Assembly: GCA_963724625.1 (NCBI GenBank)
Contig: CAVRVO010000005.1
Coordinates: forward strand, 1-64,000
DNA: 64,000 bases
Direction of reading: 5' to 3'
DNA from: DATBVX01 sp963724625
GTDB taxonomy: Bacteria > Pseudomonadota > Gammaproteobacteria > Steroidobacterales > Steroidobacteraceae
Shown here: positions 52,520 through 61,987 of the stretch, piece by piece
Layout of the letters: every line of letters begins with the position of its first letter
How positions within the stretch are numbered: the stretch's first letter is position 1
The notes under the pieces: model-generated
Seen by the model: the letters and a program-made list of their open reading frames with translations, nothing else
The model's database searches: none
Told to the model about the DNA's origin: nothing
Made by a program: the position numbers and the translations under genes

Positions 52520-53901
52520 GACGCGGGCTCGCTCGTTTGCTTCGGTTCCAGACGAGGCTGAATCACTGTATCACCCGAGTCTGCCTGCAATGCAGCCTCG
52601 AGCTCGCCGATGAGCCGATCGAGGAGACCGAGCGCGTCGGACAGGTCTTTTTCTTCGATGACGAGCGGTGGTGCGAGCAGGATCAGATTACCGCGGGCTG
52701 CAAACGACACGCCAGCCTGCAGACCTGAGCGCAGCAACTGCTTGAGAGCGCCGTGCATCTCGTCCCACGGCGCCAACGGTTCACGGCTGGTTCGATCACG
52801 CACCAGTTCGACGACCGCGTACAGGCCGTGACCGCCACGGACATCGCCGATCACCGGGTGACGCATCTCCATCTGCTTCAGGTGCGCAAGAAGGTCGGCG
52901 CCCAGCCGACGCGAACGCGCAATCAGATCCTCGCGCTCATAACTCTGCACGGCTGCCACACCTGCCGCACAGCACAGCGGATGCCCGCAGTAGGTCAGGC
53001 CGGTGTACAGCATCTGCGGCTCGAGCGCCCGCGCGACAGGTGCCGCAAGCACCACCGCTCCGAGCGGCAGGTGTGCACCAGTCAGGCCCTTGGCGAGCGT
53101 CATCAGATCCGGTCGCGCCTCTTCGCCATAGCGCTGCCACGCGAACCATTCGCCGCAACGGCCGAAACCGCTCATGACTTCGTCCGCCACCAGGTACACA
53201 GCGCGTGCGCGAGTGCCAGCGCGCAACGCGGGCCAGAAGCTGTCCGGTGCGACGATGCCGTTGGTGCCGGCATTGGGTTCCATCACTACTGCAGCGATCG
53301 AGTCCGCGCCGCGCTCGTCGATCAATTGAGTGACGCTCTCTACTGCCGCGACACCGCATCGCTCGGCATCGGCCGTGCCAAAGGGGCAGCGATACAAGTA
53401 AGGGGGCGGCGTGTGCAGAACCCCGAAAGCTGCGGCATCGACCTGTTGTGTAGTCCGCGAATCTCCTGAAAGGGCCATCGCCGCGTAGCTCGCGCCGTGA
53501 TACGAGCGGTCGCGCGTAATGACCCAGCCGCGCGGCTTGCCGCTCGCCTGGCGGGCAAATTTGACCGCATGCTCATTGGAGTCGGCGCCGCCGAGCGTGA
53601 AGAACACGCGCCCGCCCTCGAATCCGGATTTCTCGAGCAACAACTCGGCGAGGCGCGCCCGCGGCTCGGCACCCCAGGAGCTGGTGACGAAACACAACTT
53701 CGCGGCCTGCTCGCGAATAGCGGCAACGACATGGGGATGCTGATGCCCGAGGTTGCAGCACTCACTCAGGCTGCTGAAATCGAGGATCGTGCGCCCGTCC
53801 TCGGTGACAAGGCGCGCGCCCTGCCCGCCGACGATCGTCGGTGCATCCCAGTCGGTCTGCCTGCACCAGCTGTGCAGCACGGTCTGCCGCTCGGATGACA
53901 T
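52516..53901 (-). CDS. Class III aminotransferase, first gene of the amino-acid/CoA-transferase locus
   Basis: A 461-residue PLP enzyme with RTILDFSSLSECCNLGHQHPHVV, FTLGGADSNEHAVKFARQ, RSYHGASYAAMALSGDSR, LVADEVMSGFGRCGEWFA, the PLP lysine in TLAKGLTGAHLPLGAV, and GLTYCGHPLCCAAGVAAV. It resembles taurine- or beta-alanine-pyruvate-type transaminases more than acetylornithine enzymes. It is divergent from the ABC exporter at 54024, with 122 bases holding both promoters. It leads a minus-strand run through ALDH and gctA. Confidence 0.86.
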   Translation of the reverse strand: MSSERQTVLHSWCRQTDWDAPTIVGGQGARLVTEDGRTILDFSSLSECCNLGHQHPHVVAAIREQAAKLCFVTSSWGAEPRARLAELLLEKSGFEGGRVFFTLGGADSNEHAVKFARQASGKPRGWVITRDRSYHGASYAAMALSGDSRTTQQVDAAAFGVLHTPPPYLYRCPFGTADAERCGVAAVESVTQLIDERGADSIAAVVMEPNAGTNGIVAPDSFWPALRAGTRARAVYLVADEVMSGFGRCGEWFAWQRYGEEARPDLMTLAKGLTGAHLPLGAVVLAAPVARALEPQMLYTGLTYCGHPLCCAAGVAAVQSYEREDLIARSRRLGADLLAHLKQMEMRHPVIGDVRGGHGLYAVVELVRDRTSREPLAPWDEMHGALKQLLRSGLQAGVSFAARGNLILLAPPLVIEEKDLSDALGLLDRLIGELEAALQADSGDTVIQPRLEPKQTSEPAS

Positions 53902-54023
53902 ACGGTCGCTTCTCTCCCGAATGCTCTAGACTAGGCGTTGCGCCAAGCCGACCTGGTCGGGCCTGCGGCGTTTCCAATGGCGCCATCCAACCGCATCAAA
54001 GTGTACGTACAACCACGCTCGTC

Positions 54024-54959
54024 ATGAAGATCCTCTCCATTTCAGGACTGACCAAGACCTATGCCTCGGGTCTGCAGGCTCTCAAGAACATCGATCTCGA
54101 GATCGAGAAGGGTGAAATATTCGCTCTTCTCGGCCCAAATGGCGCCGGCAAGACCACGCTGATCAACATCGTCTGCGGGATTGTCACCCCGACCAGCGGA
54201 AAAGTCCTCGCCGACGGGCATGAAATACAGCGCGAGTACCGCGCGGCCCGCTCGCTGATCGGCCTGGTGCCGCAGGAGCTCGCTACCGATACGTTCGAGA
54301 AGGTGTGGTCGACAGTCAACTTCAGTCGTGGTCTGTTTGGGCGCGCGCCGAATCACGCATTCGTCGAGAAGGTGCTGCGCGAGCTATCACTCTGGGACAA
54401 GCGCGGCGACAAGATCATGACTCTATCGGGCGGGATGAAGCGACGCGTGATGATCGCGAAGGCCCTGGCGCACGAGCCCCAGATCCTGTTCCTTGACGAG
54501 CCGACCGCCGGCGTCGATGTCGAGCTGCGCCGTGACATGTGGGCCCTGGTGCGTGGGCTGCGCGAGACCGGGGTAACCATCATTCTCACTACTCACTACA
54601 TTGAAGAGGCGGAGGAGATGGCCGATCGCGTTGGCGTCATCAGCAAGGGCGAACTGATCGTCGTGGACGAAAAAACTGCACTGATGAAAAAGCTCGGCAA
54701 GCGCCAGCTCACCGTCTACCTGCAAACGCCGATGCATGCTCTACCCGTCGAGCTTGCAGACTGGCACCTGGCGCTCGAAGCGAATGGCTGCGAGATGCGC
54801 TACACCTTCGACGCCAATGAGCAGCGCAAGGGAATCGCCTCGCTCCTCACGCGCATGCGCGAGCTCGACATAGGCTTCAAGGACCTCAACACGCGCGAGA
54901 GCTCACTGGAGGAGATCTTCGTGAACCTGGTAAGCGATCGCCACGGAGCAGCGGCATGA
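54024..54959 (+). CDS. yadG: ABC exporter ATPase, YadG-like
   Basis: A 311-residue ABC-2-type ATPase. ATG 54024 was chosen because ISGLTKTYASGLQAL, the usual first strand, follows at once; an upstream in-frame extension lacks conserved sequence. Walker A GPNGAGKTTLINIV, the Q-loop VPQELATDTFEKVWSTV, the signature LSGGMKRRVMIAKAL, Walker B ILFLDEPTAGVD and the H-loop TTHYIEEAEEMADR are all intact. A C-terminal domain of about 90 residues follows. Its stop overlaps the permease ATG. The cargo is unknown. Confidence 0.92.
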   Translation: MKILSISGLTKTYASGLQALKNIDLEIEKGEIFALLGPNGAGKTTLINIVCGIVTPTSGKVLADGHEIQREYRAARSLIGLVPQELATDTFEKVWSTVNFSRGLFGRAPNHAFVEKVLRELSLWDKRGDKIMTLSGGMKRRVMIAKALAHEPQILFLDEPTAGVDVELRRDMWALVRGLRETGVTIILTTHYIEEAEEMADRVGVISKGELIVVDEKTALMKKLGKRQLTVYLQTPMHALPVELADWHLALEANGCEMRYTFDANEQRKGIASLLTRMRELDIGFKDLNTRESSLEEIFVNLVSDRHGAAA

Positions 54960-55732
54960 GGACGGCTGCATTCAACGTTTACGGTGTCCTCGCCATCTAC
55001 AGGTTCGAGATGGGGCGTGCGTTGCGCACCGTGCTGCAGAGTCTGGTCACACCGGTGATCACAACCTCGCTTTACTTCGTGGTGTTCGGGGCCGCGATCG
55101 GATCACGCATGACGCAGGTCGATGGCGTTCCCTATGGCGCGTTCATCGTGCCGGGGCTGATCATGCTCACACTCTTCACTGAGAGCATTTTCAACGCCTC
55201 GTTCGGTATCTATTTCCCGAAGTTCACCGGCACGATCTATGAGCTCCTGTCCGCCCCGGTGTCGTACCTGGAGATCGTGCTCGCGTATGTCGGTGCAGCG
55301 GCCACCAAGTCAATTGTTCTCGGGCTCGTGATCCTCACCACGGCATCGTTCTTCGTGCCAATCCAGATCCTGCATCCGTTCTGGATGGCCGCGTTCCTGG
55401 TATTGACGGCAGCCACCTTCAGCCTGTTCGGCTTCATCATCGGCATCTGGTCGACGGGCTTCGAGCAATTGCAGTTCATCCCGATGCTGATCGTGACTCC
55501 CCTGACGTTCCTGGGTGGCGCCTTTTACTCCATCAATATGCTCCCGGCGGCCTGGCGGACGGTGACCCTTTTCAACCCTGTCGTGTACCTGATCAGCGGT
55601 TTTCGCTGGAGTTTTTACGGCACCTCCGACGTCAGCGTGGGCACGAGCCTAGCAGTAACGTTGGGGTTCTTCATCGCTTGCCTGTTGCTGGTGGGATGGA
55701 TATTCCGCACAGGGTATCGACTGAAGAATTAG
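54956..55732 (+). CDS. yadH: ABC-2-type permease, YadH-like
   Basis: A 258-residue inner-membrane protein with six spans and the ABC-2 features RTVLQSLVTPVITTSLYFVVFG, GVPYGAFIVPGLIMLTLF, SAPVSYLEIV and TPLTFLGGAFYSINMLP. It pairs with the preceding ATPase through a four-base overlap. YadGH-like exporters have no agreed substrate. Confidence 0.92.
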   Translation: MRTAAFNVYGVLAIYRFEMGRALRTVLQSLVTPVITTSLYFVVFGAAIGSRMTQVDGVPYGAFIVPGLIMLTLFTESIFNASFGIYFPKFTGTIYELLSAPVSYLEIVLAYVGAAATKSIVLGLVILTTASFFVPIQILHPFWMAAFLVLTAATFSLFGFIIGIWSTGFEQLQFIPMLIVTPLTFLGGAFYSINMLPAAWRTVTLFNPVVYLISGFRWSFYGTSDVSVGTSLAVTLGFFIACLLLVGWIFRTGYRLKN

Positions 55733-55793
55733 GCAGGCAGTATGCTTCGGCTCCGCGCGTGGATAAGCCCCTCGAATCCCAAGGAGAATTGCC

Positions 55794-56390
55794 GTGAAAC
55801 GCCTGCTGCCTGTCCTGCTATTGTCGAGCGCCATTGCCCTGCCTGCCCTGGCCGCACTGAAGAGTGGCGATAAGGCGCCGGATTTCTCCGCCAAGGCGTC
55901 GCTCGACGGCAAGGCGTTCGATTTCTCCCTGAAGGACGCACTCAAAAAGGGACCCGTCGTGGTTTACTTCTATCCGTCTGCATATACCGGCGGCTGCAAT
56001 ATCGAGGCGCATACGTTCGCGGTGAACAAGGACAAGTTTGATGCCGTGGGTGCGACCATCATCGGCGTCTCTCACGACAGCATCGCGCGGCTCAATGATT
56101 TCTCCGCCGACCCCGAATACTGCGCCGGGAAGTTCCCCGTTGCCTCCGATCCCGACGGCAAGATCGCGAAGTCCTATGACCTCAAAGTGATGGAAGGCAA
56201 GCCGGGCTTCAAGGACACACGTGGCGTCGAGATCGATCACGCCTTCACCGAGCGTACGACGTTCGTGATTGCGCCGGATTGGAAGGTCGTGGCGACACTC
56301 TCCTCCGCCGACGACAAGATCTCGCCCGAAGACCACGTGACCAAGTCCCTCGCCGCCGTGACGGAGATCAAGAACGCCAAGGCGATGTGA
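55794..56390 (+). CDS. Periplasmic peroxiredoxin (AhpC/TSA/BCP type)
   Basis: A 198-residue thiol peroxidase with a signal peptide (LLLSSAIALPALAAL). The conserved peroxidatic centre reads YPSAYTGGCNIEAH, with Cys68 as catalytic thiol and the preceding Thr in place. A further Cys in PEYCAGKFPVASDPDG could resolve it. Export is unusual for BCP-like enzymes and suggests detoxification of peroxides in the periplasm. It stands alone after the ABC exporter with a good AAGGAG site. Confidence 0.88.
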   Translation: MKRLLPVLLLSSAIALPALAALKSGDKAPDFSAKASLDGKAFDFSLKDALKKGPVVVYFYPSAYTGGCNIEAHTFAVNKDKFDAVGATIIGVSHDSIARLNDFSADPEYCAGKFPVASDPDGKIAKSYDLKVMEGKPGFKDTRGVEIDHAFTERTTFVIAPDWKVVATLSSADDKISPEDHVTKSLAAVTEIKNAKAM

Positions 56391-56448
56391 ACGGGATGGG
56401 GGACGCCGTGCGGGCGATTGCGTTGTCAGTCGACAGCGTGGTCGCGCT

Positions 56449-56739
56449 CTAGGGAATGAACCCGATGTCTCGCTGGGAGGCGAGCGCGAGAATTCGCACC
56501 TCGTCAGCTGCGACCAGGAAGCGGTAAAGGGCGACGTAACCAGTTACGCCCTGAGAAACGATCAGCTCGCGCAATTCGCCTTCGACGCGGCGCCCGATCA
56601 ATGGATGCGCGGCGAGGCTCTCGGCGCCTGATCGGATCGCTGCCGTTGCTTTTGCAGCCGAATCAGGTTCACCGCTGCACCGGGTGAGGGCGGTCTCGAT
56701 GTCCGAGAGCGCGCGGGCTGAATAGATTACCGTTGCCAC
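56449..56739 (-). CDS. RelE/ParE-family toxin
   Basis: A 96-residue protein from GTG 56739 with the ParE fold pattern: TVIYSARALSDIETALTRC, SGAESLAAHPLIGRRVEGELRELIV, YVALYRFLVAADEVRILALASQRDIGF. It overlaps the upstream antitoxin by 13 bases, the usual layout of an antitoxin-toxin pair. It would inhibit gyrase or cleave mRNA, depending on subfamily. Confidence 0.82.
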   Translation of the reverse strand: MATVIYSARALSDIETALTRCSGEPDSAAKATAAIRSGAESLAAHPLIGRRVEGELRELIVSQGVTGYVALYRFLVAADEVRILALASQRDIGFIP

Positions 56740-57008
56740 TGCTTGGGCCGCGCTGCTGTTTCGCCCTGCGCAAGGCGTTGCATCCATGCATGCACATCGT
56801 CCGCGCGGTAGACCTCCGCCAGCCGCTGCGTTTGCGCATCTGACGCGATCGCTTCCTTGACGAGGCGCCGCATTTGCTCCTCGTACGCGGCATAGCGCTC
56901 CACACCCTCGACGATCAGGCTGTGCACCGATCGGTCCGTCTCCTTGGCAAGCGCGCGCAGACGGGCGCGAAGAGGCGGGGGCAGGCGGATCGTCGTCGTT
57001 GCAGCCAT
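56727..57008 (-). CDS. Ribbon-helix-helix (CopG-type) antitoxin
   Basis: A 93-residue protein that starts with a DNA-binding ribbon (TTTIRLPPPLRARLRALAKETDRSVHSLIVEGV). The acidic C-terminal helix region would embrace the toxin. It is first in the pair and probably represses its own promoter. Members of this type stabilise genomic regions or respond to stress. Confidence 0.82.
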   Translation of the reverse strand: MAATTTIRLPPPLRARLRALAKETDRSVHSLIVEGVERYAAYEEQMRRLVKEAIASDAQTQRLAEVYRADDVHAWMQRLAQGETAARPKQWQR

Positions 57009-57032
57009 GGGGAGTCTCGTTATGGATCCGGG

Positions 57033-57452
57033 CTAGCTGACGACCGGCTTGAGTACAGCAAGAACCACGATCGCAATCAGCAGGATTCCGGGAACCTCGT
57101 TGAACCATCGATACCAGCGCGGCGAACGGCCGCTCGCAGTCGCGAGTTCCTTCATCAAGCGATAGCACCAAGCGTGGTAGATGACGAGCAGCGCAACCAG
57201 CACCAGCTTCATGCGTAGCCAGACAAGAACGAGATACTCCGGTGTGCGCCACAGCATGGCGAGCCCAAAGCCGATCGTGAGCAGTGCACCGAGCGTCATG
57301 ATCGCAAACAAGCGCCGCTCCATGATCTGGAACCGCTCGCGGCCCACGCTGTCGGTCGCGGAGACGTGATAGACGAACAGGCGCGGCAGATAGAATAGTC
57401 CCGCGAACCACGTGACCATGAAGACGATGTGCAAGGCCTTGAGCCACAGCAT
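57033..57452 (-). CDS. hemJ: Protoporphyrinogen IX oxidase HemJ
   Basis: A 139-residue membrane protein with four spans. The HemJ signature is clear: MLWLKALHIVFMVTWFAGLFYLPRLFVYH at the N-terminus, with the essential histidine in LKALH, then ERRLFAIMTLGALLTIGFG and WLRMKLVLVALLVIYHAWCYR. ATG 57452 gives the usual family length; a longer upstream reading adds non-conserved sequence. It oxidises protoporphyrinogen to protoporphyrin in haem synthesis. The 256 bases to the divergent DsbA-like gene hold no other gene. Confidence 0.92.
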   Translation of the reverse strand: MLWLKALHIVFMVTWFAGLFYLPRLFVYHVSATDSVGRERFQIMERRLFAIMTLGALLTIGFGLAMLWRTPEYLVLVWLRMKLVLVALLVIYHAWCYRLMKELATASGRSPRWYRWFNEVPGILLIAIVVLAVLKPVVS

Positions 57453-57708
57453 GTCGCGGCAGTGTACCTGCTCGCGTGCATTCAGCCACACAGCCGAGGG
57501 CGCGGCGGCCCGAATGCCGAGTGCTTGCGCGTCAGGCTGAAAGCGGATTACCGTCGAACTTACCCACACGTAGCGGCGGCTGCGTGACGCGCGATCTCCA
57601 TGGCGCGCGCATCCTGCCGCTCGGTGACGACCCGGTCCTGACCCATGGGTGGTCACGCAGCGAGCCCGCGGACTCTCGCAGCCAGACATCAGATAAGGAT
57701 TGGAAGCC

Positions 57709-58255
57709 ATGAATCAATCTCGCTCATTCAAGCTCGCGATTCCGGTCGGCCCCACCGATCACGCGATAGGGCCAGCGCATGCGCCCGTGACGGTGGTCGA
57801 GTACGGCGACTTCGAATGTCCGAACTGCAAGCAGGCCGCGCCTGCGCTCAAGCTGCTCCTGGAAAGATTCACGGAACGCGTACGCCTCGTCTACCGGCAC
57901 TTCCCGCTCGAAGAGGTGCATCCACACGCGGTGCGTGCGGCTGAGGCGGCAGAGTGTGCCGGTGGCCAGAGGAAAGTTCTGGCCGATGCACGATCTGCTG
58001 TTTGCCAACCAGGATCACCTGAAGGTGCAGAATCTGCACAGCTATGCCGAGCAGCTCGATCTGGATCTGGCGCGCTTTACTGCAGAGATGGACGATGAGA
58101 TCTATCTGCAGCGAGTGCGAGAACATATCGCGGGCGGTCGCGAGAGCGGTGCGCGCAACACGCCGACCTTTTTCGTCAATGGCATGATCCACGACGTTTC
58201 ATACGGACTTCATGGATTGTTCGACGCAGTCGAGTCGGCGCTGCATCGGAAGTAG
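57709..58255 (+). CDS. DsbA-family thioredoxin-fold protein, one frameshift
   Basis: About 181 codons when joined. It opens with HAIGPAHAPVTVVEYGDFECPNC (active-site CPNC, Cys37 and Cys40) and VYRHFPLEEVHPHAVRAAEAAECAGGQ. The frame slips near 57976; dropping one G gives QRKFWPMHDLLFANQDHL. It then runs on through ARNTPTFFVNG, whose cis-proline loop is typical, to 58255. There is no signal peptide, so it may be a cytosolic DsbA/FrnE-like reductase or isomerase. The next gene, a thioredoxin-reductase-like fusion, starts two bases later and may form a redox pair. Confidence 0.82.
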
Positions 58256-58257
58256 TC

Positions 58258-59917
58258 GTGGCTGCGTTGCCTGCCAATCTCGAGTCGCGCCGGGAGCAGA
58301 TGTTCCCTGAGCTTACGCCTGCGCAAATAGCGCGCCTCGAACGGCATGGCAACCGGGTGCGCACACGCAAGGGCGAGGTGCTGGTAGAGCCCGGCGGGCG
58401 CTATCGCAACCTGATGGTCGTGCTCTCCGGCAGCATTGAGATCGTGCGGCCGGGATTCTCGGGCGAAGAGCTCGTCATCGTGCACACGGCGAATCACTTC
58501 GCCGGCGAAATGAGCACGCTGCGCGGCGCGGCCAGCGTCGTGCGGGCCAGAGTTCGGGAGGAGGGCGAGATACTCGCCATCGACGCGGAGCATCTGCGCG
58601 CGATCGTGCAGACCGATGCGGAACTGAGCGAGCTCTTCATGCGCGCCTTCATCCTGCGGCGCGTGGGACTCATCGCCGTCGAACAGGGCGATGTGGTCTT
58701 GATCGGCTCACGCCATTCCGCAGGCACACTGCGTGTGCGTCAGTTCCTGACGCGAAATTCATATCCCTCACGTCAATGTGGATATCGACAGTGACGCGAA
58801 TGTCCAGGCGCTCATCGAACGTTTCCACTTGAGCACTGAAGAGATCCCGATAGTGATCTGCCGCGGCAAGGTACTGAAGAATCCTGTCAACGAGGAGCTG
58901 GCGGCCTGCCTCGGGATGAATCCGCAGGTCGATGCCGCGCGTATTCATGACGTCGTCGTGATCGGCGCCGGCCCTGCTGGCCTCGCCGCGGCGGTGTATG
59001 CGGCGTCCGAGGGACTCGACGTACGTGTCATCGAGACGAACGCTCCCGGCGGCCAGGCCGGGTCGAGCTCGAGAATCGAAAACTACCTCGGTTTTCCCAC
59101 CGGGATATCCGGCCAGGCACTGGCGGCGCGTGCCCTGGTGCAAGCGCAGAAGTTCGGCGCCGTGGTTTCCATCGCAAGCAGCGCGCTGCGCCTGCGCTGC
59201 GAGCCACCGCTGCACGCCGTCGAGCTTTCCGCAGACGAACTGGTCCGAGGACGCTCGATCATCATCGCGACGGGCGCCGCATACCGCACGCTGGCACTCG
59301 AGAATCTGAACCAGTTCGTCGGTACTGGGGTGTACTACGCAGCGACGAACGTCGAGGCGCGGCTTTGCAAGGACGAGGAAGCGATCGTGGTCGGTGGCGG
59401 GAATTCCGCGGGCCAGGCCGCCGTATTCCTGTCCGGCAGTTGTCGACACGTGCATGTGCTCGTACGCTCCAAGGGCCTCGCTGACAGCATGTCGCGCTAT
59501 CTCATTCGGCGCATCGAGGAGAGCCCGAATATCACGTTGCATACACGGACCGAGATTTCGGCGCTGGAAGGGAATGGCCAGCTCCAGAAAGTGACCTGGC
59601 GCAATGATTCAGGGACGGAGACACGCCAGATCGGGCACGTGTTTCTCATGATGGGCGCCGATCCCAACACTCGCTGGCTGCGCGATTGTGTCGCCCTCGA
59701 TGCCAAGGGTTTCGTCAAGACCGGGCCTGATCTTGCCACCGACGACCTTGGTCAGGCGCACTGGCCGTTGAGCCGCGCGCCGCACCTGCTGGAAACAACG
59801 GTTCCCGGCATTTTCGCGGTCGGGGACGTGCGCTGCGGCAGCATCAAGCGCGTGGCATCGGCCGTCGGCGAAGGTTCGGTATGCGTACTGTTGGTGCATC
59901 GCGTACTGAGCGAATGA
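58258..59917 (+). CDS. Cyclic-nucleotide-binding/thioredoxin-reductase-like fusion, one frameshift
   Basis: About 553 codons when joined at 58764. Residues 1-130 form a cNMP-binding-like domain (RKGEVLVEPGGRYRNLMVVLSG, HFAGEMSTLRG). A glutaredoxin-like segment follows (SYPHVNVDIDSDANVQALIERF, IPIVICRGKVLKNP). Then comes a TrxR-like flavoprotein: FAD motif VVIGAGPAGLAAAVYAA, GGQAGSSSRIENYLGFP, NAD motif VVGGGNSAGQAAVFL and C-terminal GIFAVGDVRCGSIKRVASAVGEG. The CxxC of true thioredoxin reductase is missing at its usual place. Such fusions are known but poorly studied. Confidence 0.82.
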
Positions 59918-59957
59918 CCGCGTACAATCGTGCCGATGAAGTTGTCTGGAATATCGA

Positions 59958-61978
59958 ATGAGCAGCGCGCCAGGACCCGTAGGCACTGTTGAAGTTGCAC
60001 TCGGCCATGCGGCACGCCTGCTGGCCACGGATCCCGCGATGGCTGCCGAGCAGGCGGCCGAGATCCTCAAGGTCGTTCCCAACCAGCCCCAGGCGATGCT
60101 GTTACTCGGCGTCGCGCGGCGTAAGAGTGGCGACGCTCGCGGCAGCCATTGAAGTTCTCGAGTCGCTGACTGCCATGCAGCCGAACTGGGCTGTTGCGCA
60201 CTACGAGCTTGGTCTCGCGCTCGGCGCGGATCGCAAGGGTGAGTCCGCCGTCAAAGCGCTGCAGCGCGCGGTCGAGCTCAAGCCCGACATGGGCGATGCA
60301 TGGCGCGCGCTCGGCGACCACCGCACGGCGATCGGTGATACGCAAGGTGCGGACGACGCCTACGCGAGGAACATCAGGTACTCGACCCAGAACCCGCGGC
60401 TTATGGAGGCCGCGATAGCCCTGGTCGAAAACCGCATCGCTGTCGCCGAGGCGCTGTTACGCGACTTCCTGAAGCAGTTCCCGACGGACGTGGCGGCGAT
60501 GCGGATGCTTGCCGAGGTTGCGGCCCGGCTCAACCGCAACGGTGATTCCGAGAACCTGCTGGCGAGGTGTTTGGAACTGGCGCCGAGCTTTCGCGCGGCC
60601 CGGTTCAACCACGCGTTGGTTCTGCATCGGGAGAACAAGAGCGACGGAGGCGCTCAGCGAGGTAGAGCGGCTGTTACGACCGGATCAACGAATCCTGGCT
60701 ATCGCACTCTCAAGGCCGCGATCCTGCGAGGATCGGCGAATACGATCAAGCCATCGGAATCTATACGGCGGTTCTGGCCGAATACCCCAGACAGGCGAAG
60801 GCCTGGATGAGCTACGGCCATGCACTGAAGACTGCCGGAAGTCAGGACGAGTCGCATCGCCGCGTATCGCAAGAGTATCGAACTCATGCCGGGACTGGGC
60901 GAAGCCTACTGGAGTCTTGCCAATCTGAAGACCGTTCGCTTCTCGCCGTCGGATCTGAGCGCCATGCGGGAGCAGCTGGAGCACCCGGATCTGTACCGAT
61001 GAGGATCGCTACCACTTTCAGTTTGCGATCGGCAAAGCACTGGAGGATGAGGGTATCTATGCGGAGTCCTTTCGGTACTACGAGCAGGGCAACAGTCTGC
61101 GTAAGTCCCGCATTTCGTATAGTGCGGCGGAGACCTCCGCACACGTGCGCCGCACAAAGAGCATCCTCACAAAGCAGTTCTTTGCGGAACGGCTGGGATT
61201 CGGCACGCAGGCGCCCGATCCGATTTTCATCGTCGGTTTGCCGCGTGCCGGATCGACGCTCCTTGAGCAGATCCTGTCTAGCCATTCCGCGGTGGAGGGG
61301 ACGATGGAGCTGCCAGATATCCCTGCGATCGCTCGCAGCCTGGGTGCTCGGAAGGGCAAAGCCGAGGCTTCTAAGTATCCCGAGGTGCTCGCTACGTTGA
61401 ACGCTGAGCAGCTGCTTGCGCTCGGTGATCAGTACATGTCAGAGACGCGTATCCAGCGCAAGACTGCGGCGCCGTTCTTCATCGATAAGATGCCCAACAA
61501 TTTTGCGCATGTCGGTCTGATTCACCTCACACTGCCCAAAGCGAAGATCATCGACGCACGCCGGCACCCTCTGGGCTGCTGTTTTTCGGGGTTCAAGCAG
61601 CACTTCGCGCGCGGGCAACACTTTACTTACAGCCTCGAAGACATCGGGCGTTACTATCGCGACTACGCCGACCTCATGGCGCACTTCGATGCTGTGCTTC
61701 CTGGCCGCGTACATCGCGTCATATACGAACAGTTGATCGACGATACGGAAGGCGAAGTGCGACGGCTCCTCGAATACTGCGGCCTCCCCTTCGAAGAGAA
61801 TTGCCTGCGCTTCTACGAAAATGAACGAGCTGTCCGGACGGCAAGCTCGGAGCAGGTCCGGCAGCCGATCTTTCGCGATGCGGTCGAGCACTGGCGCCAC
61901 TACGAGCCGTGGCTGGGCCCGCTAAGGCAGGCGCTCGGACCCGTGCTCGACGCCTATCCTTCTACGCCGCAGTTCTAA
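59958..61978 (+). pseudogene. TPR-repeat sulfotransferase, at least six frameshifts
   Basis: The layout of TPR-sulfotransferases found beside TonB receptors. The N-terminal part carries repeats in alternating frames: AEQAAEILKVVPNQPQAMLLLG, AVAHYELGLALGADRKGESAV, AAILARIGEYDQAIGIYTAVLAEYPRQAKAW-like pieces. Breaks lie near 60132, 60650, 60690, 60730, 60865 and 61000. From 61145 the sulfotransferase domain is intact: PAPS loop VGLPRAGSTLLEQIL, FFIDKMPNNFAHVG, IIDARRHPLGCCFSGFKQHF. All parts are collinear, so the gene is complete but unreadable as given. A start at 61145 would leave a 277-residue catalytic piece. Confidence 0.82.
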
Positions 61979-61987
61979 ACGCCTGAG

